Source: Bacteroidales bacterium (lineage in GTDB: Bacteria; Bacteroidota; Bacteroidia; Bacteroidales; UBA10428). From it: a stretch of 64,000 nt of DNA. The notes beneath the pieces are model-generated. The model was not told the DNA's origin, did not search any database, and worked only from the letters and a program-made list of their open reading frames with translations. The stretch lies in NCBI GenBank assembly GCA_016929525.1, contig JAFGIP010000034.1, positions 1-64,000 of the forward strand. Direction: 5' to 3'. A program made the position numbers and the translations under genes. The first letter of the stretch is position 1, and each line of letters opens with the position of its first letter. Of this stretch, positions 36,900 through 43,608 are shown piece by piece.

Positions 36900-36917
36900 T
36901 TGTGATACACATCACAT
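36900..36917. promoter_or_regulatory. Predicted Crp/Fnr-family operator
   Basis: TGTGAT ACAC ATCACA (36901-36916) has perfect 6-bp arms, the CRP-type spacing TGTGA-N6-TCACA. With T36900 it reads TTGTGA-N6-TCACAT, one base from the TTGTGA-N6-TCACAA site described for HcpR regulators of anaerobic and sulfur genes. It lies 19 bp upstream of the regulator start and about 90 bp before the DsrE-like start, a position that allows self-control and control of the operon. A weak -7 box, TTTATTTG (36971-36978), may serve the operon. Confidence 0.7.
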
Positions 36918-37003
36918 TTAGATTTAATCAGCTTCACATTAAAAATTACAACCTGTATCTGAATGTAACGTTTATTTGTGAAAAAAATAACATCTAAAAA
37001 TTC

Positions 37004-37435
37004 ATGGCTATGGAAAATAAAAAAATGTGTCTCGGTTTATACACAGGAAGTGTTGATAAACTAACTGCTGCTGGTGTAATCTTAAGCGGTGCTGCAGCAA
37101 ATGATATGGAAGTAGATATTTATGTTCTGTTACAGGCAGCACGTGCTTTTAAAAAGGATATCGGAGATGATGCCAGTAAACTGAATATGGCCGAGAATGC
37201 TGAATTTAAAGATGAGTTTATGGCTTCGCTTAACAATTTAAATGTAAAAACCTGGGTTGAATTTTTTAAAGAAGCAAAAGAAATAACAAATGTGAAAATT
37301 CATATCTGTGGTCTTGCGGGAAAAGTTTGGGGTGGTGAAAAGTTAGAAGATTTTATTGACCTCGCCGATGATATTTGCGGTATAGGAGCTTATATCGAAT
37401 CAGCAGAAGAAGCTGATATTAATCTTTTTATCTGA
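37004..37435 (+). CDS. DsrE-like sulfur-relay family protein
   Basis: A 143-aa soluble protein, first gene of the operon. It begins MAMENKKM (the ATG at 37010 is an alternative start). The pattern 'CLGLYTGSVDKLTAAGVIL' followed by 'NDMEVDIYVLLQAARAF' is that of the DsrE/DsrF-like fold. 'VKIHICGLAGKVWGG' holds the conserved cysteine region. Members carry persulfide sulfur or act in redox sensing, often beside TusA and HdrABC-like genes. A 51-bp gap leads to the TusA-like gene. The role of this paralogue is inferred from its neighbours. Confidence 0.82.
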   Translation: MAMENKKMCLGLYTGSVDKLTAAGVILSGAAANDMEVDIYVLLQAARAFKKDIGDDASKLNMAENAEFKDEFMASLNNLNVKTWVEFFKEAKEITNVKIHICGLAGKVWGGEKLEDFIDLADDICGIGAYIESAEEADINLFI

Positions 37436-37486
37436 TCAGAGTTTGGCACGTTTTATAATTGATTTTGATGATTAAAAACTTTAAAA

Positions 37487-37738
37487 ATGAATACAGAAGA
37501 ATTAAAAACACTGGAACCAACAAAAACTGTTGATGCAAGAGGAACTGCTTGTCCAGGTCCTTTATTGGAAGCTAAAAAAGCTATTGGAACCATAAATCCT
37601 GGTGATATTATGGAAGTTTGGTCTGCGGATGAAGGTACTAAAGCGGATATTCCGAAATGGTGTAAAAAGCAGGGGCATGAGTATCTGGGAACAATTGATG
37701 AGCCCGGTTATTTTAGGATATTTCTGCAGAAAAAATAA
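37487..37738 (+). CDS. TusA-family sulfur carrier
   Basis: An 83-aa protein with 'VDARGTACPGPLLEAKKAI' (15-33); Cys22 in the CPxP motif is the persulfide-bearing cysteine of TusA. Small TusA proteins move sulfane sulfur between enzymes, for example from rhodanese or DsrE to a downstream enzyme. It lies between DsrE-like and FlpD-like genes, with only 5 bp to the latter. The context argues for sulfur delivery to or from the electron-transfer complex rather than tRNA thiolation alone. Confidence 0.92.
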   Translation: MNTEELKTLEPTKTVDARGTACPGPLLEAKKAIGTINPGDIMEVWSADEGTKADIPKWCKKQGHEYLGTIDEPGYFRIFLQKK

Positions 37739-37743
37739 CTTTC

Positions 37744-38145
37744 ATGAACGAGTTTGGCAGAAAACAAGCAAAAATCCTCGTTTTTTCAACAGAAAAGATA
37801 TCAGATCCTGCCATTGATATGGCAGGACTGTTAAAGCAGTATTATCCTGCGGGAGTATATGTTATTTCATTACCATGCTCTTCTGCAGTAAAACCGAGAT
37901 GGATATTGCATGCGTATGAGAAAGGATTTGACGGGGTATTCATTGCTGCCGATGGCAGTGATTGTCCCCATGATGAATCGTGTACTGAAAAAACAGGACG
38001 CATAGTTATGCAGACTCATGAAAAAATGAAAGAAATGAACTTGGATCCCGCAAGATTAAGAATGGCAGCTATATGTTCGGTTTGCAGCGAAGCATTTGTA
38101 AAGCAGATGAAGAGTTTTAATGATTATCTGGGGAATGAATCATGA
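37744..38145 (+). CDS. FlpD/MvhD-like hydrogenase Fe-S subunit
   Basis: A 133-aa protein of the MvhD/FlpD family (PF02662). 'YVISLPCSSAVKPRWILHAY' and 'GFDGVFIAADGSDCPHD' are the family motifs, with Cys45, Cys74, Cys80, Cys111 and Cys114 as possible [2Fe-2S] ligands. In methanogens MvhD passes electrons from hydrogenase or dehydrogenase to HdrA, and in QmoB the same domain is fused at the C-terminus. Here it is a separate protein. It overlaps the HdrA/QmoA-like gene by 4 bp (ATGA). No hydrogenase subunits are adjacent, so the electron donor is unknown. Confidence 0.88.
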   Translation: MNEFGRKQAKILVFSTEKISDPAIDMAGLLKQYYPAGVYVISLPCSSAVKPRWILHAYEKGFDGVFIAADGSDCPHDESCTEKTGRIVMQTHEKMKEMNLDPARLRMAAICSVCSEAFVKQMKSFNDYLGNES

Positions 38146-39449
38146 TAATGCAGCAAGAAATGGGGAAAGTGACATACGATGCAATAGTTGTTGGAGGAGG
38201 TATAGCCGGATGTGAGGCAGCACTTAATATCGCTAACAATGATTTCAATGTTCTTTTAATTGAAAAGGATCTTTCTGTCGGAGGAAAGATGATTTTATTG
38301 AGTAAAGTATTTCCTACACTCGATTGTTCTGCCTGCATCACTACTCCGAAAATTTCTGAAATGGCACGTCATCCGAATATTACAATATTTACGGGTAGTG
38401 AACTACAAAAAGTATCAAAATACGGGGATAATCTATTTGAAGTAAGTATAGTAAAAAATCCACGATATGTAAATATTGAAGATTGTACCGGATGTCAACT
38501 CTGTGAGCAAGCATGCCCTGTTACTGTACCTGATCAGTACCAGTTAGATATGGTAGGTAGGAAAGCTGCGTATATACCATTCAGCATTGCAAATCCAAGG
38601 GTTGCCGCAATTGACATCGATAATTGTACTTTATGCGGAGCTTGCGAAAAGGTCTGTCCGACTAAATGTATCGACTTCACTCAGGAAAAAGAAGAATGGA
38701 TAATTCATGTTAAAACCGTCATACTGGCAACGGGATTTAATCTTTTCAATCCGGAGATGATACCCAGATATGGTTTCGGGTTATACAAAAATGTGGTTAC
38801 TTCAATGCAAATGGAAAGACAACTGGCCCCGACACGTCCTTTTCATACTGTTTTAAGACCAGGTGACGGTAAAGTTCCAGACAGGATTGCTTATATCTTG
38901 TGCACGGGGAGCAGGGATGCAAGTGTTGGGAATACAATGTGTTCTCAGATTTGTTGCATGTATTCGATTAAACAGGCACAACTTCTAATGGGAGCTCTTC
39001 CCATGGCTGATGTAACAATTTATTATATCGATATAAGAGCTTTTGGCAAGGGATTTAATGAGTTTTATGAGCAGGCTCTGGGTATGGGGGTGAATTTTGT
39101 AAAAGGGAAAATTGGTAAAATATCCGAGAAAAAAAATGGTGACCTGGTGCTTCGTTATGAGGATGTCTGTAGCGGGAAGCTACAGGAAGCTGAACACGAT
39201 ATGGTTGTACTTTCTGTCGGAGTGGTTGCAAATCAGGATGCCCAAAAGTATTTTACGGATCTGACTCTTAAAAAAGATCGTCATCATTTTGTCCAACAGG
39301 TTGATCCTTTATTAAATCCTTCTAAAACCAGTATTGAGGGAGTATTTGTTGCCGGTTCTGTTTCAGGACCCATGGATATTCCGGATTCAATTCTTTCTGC
39401 AGGGGCAGCATCTGTTGAAGCTATCAATCATATTATTCAGTTTTCATGA
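38142..39449 (+). CDS. HdrA/QmoA-like flavin Fe-S protein
   Basis: A 435-aa protein. 'AIVVGGGIAGCEAALNI' (14-30) binds FAD. 'TLDCSACITTPKISEMARHP' (Cys62, Cys65) is a conserved HdrA element. Two ferredoxin-type [4Fe-4S] sites follow: C115-C118-C121-C125 and C162-C165-C168-C172. The length near 400 aa and the absence of the N-terminal HdrA iron-sulfur insertion fit QmoA rather than full HdrA. It is coupled by 4-bp overlaps to its neighbours on both sides. It is expected to form a heterodimer with the next protein and hand electrons to or from the membrane subunit. Confidence 0.88.
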   Translation: MIMQQEMGKVTYDAIVVGGGIAGCEAALNIANNDFNVLLIEKDLSVGGKMILLSKVFPTLDCSACITTPKISEMARHPNITIFTGSELQKVSKYGDNLFEVSIVKNPRYVNIEDCTGCQLCEQACPVTVPDQYQLDMVGRKAAYIPFSIANPRVAAIDIDNCTLCGACEKVCPTKCIDFTQEKEEWIIHVKTVILATGFNLFNPEMIPRYGFGLYKNVVTSMQMERQLAPTRPFHTVLRPGDGKVPDRIAYILCTGSRDASVGNTMCSQICCMYSIKQAQLLMGALPMADVTIYYIDIRAFGKGFNEFYEQALGMGVNFVKGKIGKISEKKNGDLVLRYEDVCSGKLQEAEHDMVVLSVGVVANQDAQKYFTDLTLKKDRHHFVQQVDPLLNPSKTSIEGVFVAGSVSGPMDIPDSILSAGAASVEAINHIIQFS

Positions 39450-41377
39450 AGAAGAAAATAGGGGTTTATATATGTCATTGCGGCGGGAATATCTCAGATT
39501 ATGTAGATGTTGAGAAAGTATATGCTGAAGTAAGAAATGAAAAAGGAGTTGCATTGGCAAAAATAACCATGTTTGCCTGTGCCGATGCAAACCAGAAGGA
39601 AATGGAAGCAGACATACCGGAAAAAGATTTGGATGGAGTTGTAGTTGCTTCCTGTTCTCCTCAGCTTCACCTGACCACATTCAGAGCGGTTGTGGAAAGA
39701 GCCGGATTAAATAAGTATGACTATGTTCATGCAAATATACGTGAACAGGGTTCCTGGGCTCATTCTGATAATAAATCAGGGGCAACTGAAAATGCAATTC
39801 ATGTTGTTAAAGCAGCTATTGCTAAAGTACGAAATGCAGAATCACTGGAACCGATAAAAATTTCATCTGTAAAAGCAGTAGCTGTTATCGGCGCTGGTGT
39901 TTCGGGAATGAGATCGGCGATTGCACTCGCAAAGGCAGGATGTAAGGTTTACATTATTGAAAGAGATCATTTCGTTGGTGGCAGGGTTGCACAGTGGGAA
40001 AATCTTTTTTCGACCAATGAGACAGGAGAAGAGATAATTAAGCGATTATACAATGACACTATTAACAACGATAATATTACTCTTTATACAGGGGCTCAGG
40101 TTTTGTCTCAGTCAGGGAATATTGGTAGTTACAGACTAAAAGTACAGATAAATCCGGGATTTGTCAGAAATTCTGTGTATTCCTATGAAATGGATGAAGC
40201 AATAAGTGTATGTCCGATTAAAATTCCTGACTTGTTCAATTTTGGTTTTACACAACGAAAAGCAATTTACCGGAATCATTCGGGGCAGTTACCCATAATG
40301 GCAGTTATAGATGATGAAAATTGCACCAGATGCGGCGATTGTGAAAAAGTTTGTAAAGACATTGATTTCTCTCAGCAAAAGAAAGAAATTAATATTGAAG
40401 TCGGTTCTGTATTAGTTGCATCAGGTTTTGATACATATACTCCTAAAAACAATGAATTTGGATACTGTGTAATAGACAATGTAATAACACTGCCTCAGCT
40501 CAAAAGACTGGTGGCAATGAGTGACAGACATTTGGAATACAAAGGGAATAGAATAAAAAATATTGCATATATCTATTGTGTTGGCAGTCGACAACTTGAC
40601 GGAGAAAATAAATATTGCTCACGTTATTGTTGCACGGCAGCGATACATACAGCAACTGAAATAAGGCGGAAATATAAAGAGATTAATAATTATCATTTTA
40701 CCAGGGGAGTAAGAACTTATGGTAAGCAGGAAATTTATTATAGCGAGGCGCTTAAAATGGGTGATGTGTTTATGCAATCATTCGATAATGAGCTTCCCGA
40801 AGTATTACAGAAAGGCAATAAGACATTTGTCAAAATAAAAGATATTCTTACAGAACAAAAAGAACTGAAACTGCAGGCAGACCTTGTTGTACTTGTAACT
40901 TCCATGGTACCTCGTGATGGGATATCAGTCAATGATTTGTTTAAATTACCTAAAGGAAGGGATGGTTTCCTGAAAGAAATTCATTTAAAACTCCGGCCGG
41001 TGGAAACTGTAATTGATGGAATTACCATTGCAGGGTGTTGCCAGGGTCCAATGAATCTTACAGAATCAGTAAATTCTGCACTTTCTGCTGCAACAAAATC
41101 ATATTCATATGTCAGCAAGGGTGAGCTTGAACTGGAACCAATCATTGCAAAGGTTGATAAAGAAGCTTGTACCTGGTGTGATGCCTGTTTCAAAGCTTGT
41201 CCTTTTGATGCTATTATTAAGGTGGAAGAAGGTTTCAAAGTATTTGCCAGGGTTAGTGATTCGATTTGCAAAGGATGTGGAATGTGTCTTCCGGTATGTC
41301 CTAAGGATGCAATTGAATTAAATTCTTACACAAATCGTGAAATTGAGGAAATGATTGATATGTTGGCATCAGATTAA
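39446..41377 (+). CDS. HdrA/QmoB-like flavin Fe-S protein
   Basis: A 643-aa protein. The N-terminal ~140 residues carry the HdrA iron-sulfur domain (Cys10, Cys12, Cys45, Cys70). 'VIGAGVSGMRSAIALAKAG' (147-165) binds FAD. A central ferredoxin site is C293-C296-C299-C303. Two C-terminal [4Fe-4S] sites are C575-C578-C581-C585 and C608-C611-C614-C618. It resembles full-length HdrA and QmoB, but lacks a fused MvhD domain, which is supplied in trans by the gene at 37744. A flavin-based electron-bifurcating role is possible; the sequence alone does not prove it. Confidence 0.88.
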   Translation: MKKKIGVYICHCGGNISDYVDVEKVYAEVRNEKGVALAKITMFACADANQKEMEADIPEKDLDGVVVASCSPQLHLTTFRAVVERAGLNKYDYVHANIREQGSWAHSDNKSGATENAIHVVKAAIAKVRNAESLEPIKISSVKAVAVIGAGVSGMRSAIALAKAGCKVYIIERDHFVGGRVAQWENLFSTNETGEEIIKRLYNDTINNDNITLYTGAQVLSQSGNIGSYRLKVQINPGFVRNSVYSYEMDEAISVCPIKIPDLFNFGFTQRKAIYRNHSGQLPIMAVIDDENCTRCGDCEKVCKDIDFSQQKKEINIEVGSVLVASGFDTYTPKNNEFGYCVIDNVITLPQLKRLVAMSDRHLEYKGNRIKNIAYIYCVGSRQLDGENKYCSRYCCTAAIHTATEIRRKYKEINNYHFTRGVRTYGKQEIYYSEALKMGDVFMQSFDNELPEVLQKGNKTFVKIKDILTEQKELKLQADLVVLVTSMVPRDGISVNDLFKLPKGRDGFLKEIHLKLRPVETVIDGITIAGCCQGPMNLTESVNSALSAATKSYSYVSKGELELEPIIAKVDKEACTWCDACFKACPFDAIIKVEEGFKVFARVSDSICKGCGMCLPVCPKDAIELNSYTNREIEEMIDMLASD

Positions 41378-41391
41378 TAAAAATTATTGAA

Positions 41392-41670
41392 ATGGATACG
41401 GAAAAGGGGAATACTGTAAAATTATTAAAAGAAAAACGTAAAGTATCAACGGAGGCTAAAGAGAAGCTCAAAGAATTTACGCGTACTAAAAAAGCTATCA
41501 TGAATGCATTAAACGGTGAAGATCTAACGATAGCACAGTTGTCGGAAAAGCTTTCTTTGCCTTATAACGAAGTGGTTTATTATCTCATGTCGCTTCTGAA
41601 ATTTGGATTGGTTCAGGTTGGGGAGATTGATGATATGGATGAATATTTTACTTATAAGGTGGTGAAATAA
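41392..41670 (+). CDS. Small winged-helix-like protein in the Hdr/Qmo operon
   Basis: A 92-aa protein with a basic N-terminus and a helix-turn-helix pattern, 'NGEDLTIAQLSEKLSLPYNE', followed by 'VVYYLMSLLKFGLVQVG', typical of a winged helix. It has no cysteine, so no metal site. It starts 14 bp after the QmoB-like gene and its stop overlaps the next ATG, so it is made in fixed proportion to the complex. It might be a DNA-binding regulator or a structural assembly partner; the sequence does not decide. Confidence 0.75.
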   Translation: MDTEKGNTVKLLKEKRKVSTEAKEKLKEFTRTKKAIMNALNGEDLTIAQLSEKLSLPYNEVVYYLMSLLKFGLVQVGEIDDMDEYFTYKVVK

Positions 41671-42725
41671 TGGGAACATTAAATGCAAAATTTGGGAAAA
41701 AATTGGCAAAATATGGCACATTTGATTTCAGTGCCTGTTATAACTGCGGTAACTGTACAGCAGTTTGCTCTTTGACTGACCAGGAAGAATCTTTCCCAAG
41801 AAATATGGTTCGTTATAGTGTTCTTGGTCTCGAAGATGAAATTAAATCGTCACTGAAGCCATGGTTATGTTATTATTGCGGTGATTGCTCTGCTTATTGT
41901 CCACAGGAAGCCTTCCCCGGGGAATTGATGATGTCACTCAGACGATGGCTTACTTCCCGTTACGACTGGACCAGGCTCGCGGGATTATTTTATAGGTCTG
42001 TTATATGGAATATTATTGCATTCTTGCTTATAGCTGCAGGTGTGATAACCTATGCATTTCATGTTAATTTCTCTCTGGAACATGTTATGCATGTAGGGCA
42101 TTTATTCGAAATAGTAGCGATAGCAGCTGTATTCGCCATTATTCTGATGCCGAATATTGTTCGTATGTGGTGGTTTACTATTGCAAAATCCGGGGAAAAG
42201 ATACCTGTTAAAGCTTATTTAATATCGTTGAGGGAATTATTCCTGCACATGTTTACACAGAAAAGAACCCTCGACTGCGAAAAGCACACTTTCAGATGGC
42301 TTGAGCACCTGATACTTGTTATTGGATATCTGACATTGCTTTTTACTACTGTTTTTCTTGATTGGTTCTCAGCCCGGAATAAAATTGTTATAGTATTTGG
42401 CTATATCGTTAGCGGATTAGTATTTATTGTGACTTTTCATTTTGTATTTAATAGGATAATAAAGTCGAAAGAAGTTAGCAGGTTTTCACATCATTCCGAC
42501 TGGTTTTTTGTGATCTGGTTATTCTTCATGGGAATAACAGCCTTTGTAGTTCGCTTATACATTGATATCAACATTATTGAAGATAATCTTTGGTTATATC
42601 TGGTTCATTTAATTATTCTTGTACAGTGGGCTGTTATAATCGTACCATTTGGTAAATGGACCCATTTCCTGTACCGTTCTTTTGCAATGTATTTTAAAAA
42701 AGTGTTAACCTCAGCAAATCAGTAA
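41670..42725 (+). CDS. QmoC-like HdrC-cytochrome b fusion
   Basis: A 351-aa protein. The N-terminal HdrC-like part has two [4Fe-4S] sites: C23-C26-C29-C33 and C67-C70-C73-C77. The C-terminal ~240 residues form about six membrane helices resembling HdrE/NarI cytochrome b, with candidate haem histidines at 206, 213, 257 and 312. The same fusion defines QmoC, which connects the Qmo complex to menaquinone. It is the last gene of the operon. No HdrB (CCG-domain) gene is adjacent, so it is not a classical heterodisulfide reductase. A terminator follows at 42812-42836. Confidence 0.88.
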   Translation: MGTLNAKFGKKLAKYGTFDFSACYNCGNCTAVCSLTDQEESFPRNMVRYSVLGLEDEIKSSLKPWLCYYCGDCSAYCPQEAFPGELMMSLRRWLTSRYDWTRLAGLFYRSVIWNIIAFLLIAAGVITYAFHVNFSLEHVMHVGHLFEIVAIAAVFAIILMPNIVRMWWFTIAKSGEKIPVKAYLISLRELFLHMFTQKRTLDCEKHTFRWLEHLILVIGYLTLLFTTVFLDWFSARNKIVIVFGYIVSGLVFIVTFHFVFNRIIKSKEVSRFSHHSDWFFVIWLFFMGITAFVVRLYIDINIIEDNLWLYLVHLIILVQWAVIIVPFGKWTHFLYRSFAMYFKKVLTSANQ

Positions 42726-42811
42726 AATATTTATTTAATTGGATATCTCAACTCTTTGATAGTTTCACTGTCTTTATTTTATCAGAGCGGGTATGCATTA
42801 AAGAGAAAAAA

Positions 42812-42836
42812 GCCGCATATTAGCGGCCTCATTTTT
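42812..42836 (+). terminator. Terminator of the Hdr/Qmo-like operon
   Basis: GCCGC (42812-42816) and GCGGC (42823-42827) with the loop ATATTA are followed by C-TC-ATTTTT. It lies 87 bp after the QmoC-like stop codon. Confidence 0.65.
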
Positions 42837-42886
42837 AAATAAATATTAAAAAGTAGTCAGGGACAAATTAAAGAATATCATCCGTT

Positions 42887-43198
42887 TTATTTGAATTCTT
42901 CCAAAGGATGATAAACTACCGCTTCCTGTAAAGTATTCAGGCGTATTTTCACCTTTTTATTCTCTTCAATTTTAAAACTTCCAATATCTTTATCCCAGGT
43001 AAACGGGTGCAGATCAAGAGTTACGTAATCGGGCAATACATGGAAGAAATGACGGCAACCAAATTTAGCCTGAATAATGTGTAATTTTTTTAGCTCAAGC
43101 TTATCCAACCCGTAGAATTCATCATCGTTATTTGAGCTTTGCAAAACGATCTGATATTTATTCCTGGAGTATTCCAGTCTTACATTATGTTTTGTCAT
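42887..43198 (-). CDS. Hypothetical protein, 103 aa
   Basis: A small cytosolic protein from the ATG at 43198; a TTG at 43207 is less likely. It is beta-rich, with charged and aromatic segments such as 'FGCRHFFHVLPDYVTLDLHP' and 'KVKIRLNTLQEAVVYHP'. No signal peptide, membrane segment or known motif is recognised. It converges on the Hdr/Qmo-like operon and is preceded by a 400-bp gap. Codon use looks normal and the frame is clean, so it is probably real, but its function is unknown. Confidence 0.55.
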   Translation of the reverse strand: MTKHNVRLEYSRNKYQIVLQSSNNDDEFYGLDKLELKKLHIIQAKFGCRHFFHVLPDYVTLDLHPFTWDKDIGSFKIEENKKVKIRLNTLQEAVVYHPLEEFK

Positions 43199-43207
43199 AA
43201 TACCCAA

Positions 43208-43503
43208 TGTATTATTGAGGTATGAGATTGAAAATGCTATGAGATAATTGCAGTATCCTGCAACAATAGAGACTTAATAATCAGGAACCAATAAATATAC
43301 AAAAAATAGAGAAGAAAATGAAATAACAGAGACCTGACTTAAACACTGTAAATACCTGAATCTTGTTATAAGAATCAGAATTTTAATAATGTAAGGTTTA
43401 ACTTTTTAATCCATACAAAATGGATTGTTATGTTGCCTGTTATTGAATTATATGCAATAAATAAAATGAATTATATGTCAGGTATATTTTATTAATGCAG
43501 ACC
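43208..43503. other. Gene-free AT-rich stretch
   Basis: No gene was seen. It contains the small hairpin AATCCAT-ACAAA-ATGGATT (43408-43426) and lies upstream of the hypothetical gene. The terminator of the beta-helix gene follows at 43504. Confidence 0.5.
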
Positions 43504-43535
43504 AAAAAAAAGCTCAGGCAATATGCCTGAGCTTT
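43504..43535 (-). terminator. Terminator of the beta-helix T9SS gene
   Basis: AAAGCTCAGGCA (43509-43520) and TGCCTGAGCTTT (43524-43535) form a perfect 12-bp stem with a 3-nt loop. On the minus strand it is followed by a run of T (43504-43511). It lies about 75 bp past the gene end. Confidence 0.88.
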
Positions 43536-43608
43536 ATGAAAGTTATTGTTGACAGGGGGTTGAAACTAATGAAGCCATCAACCTCTGCCATAGCTAAACA
43601 GCTAACAG

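Noticed and set aside
37004-42725. Classical HdrABC heterodisulfide reductase
   Set aside because: No HdrB-type CCG-domain protein is encoded, and the membrane subunit is an HdrC-cytochrome b fusion, which fits Qmo better.
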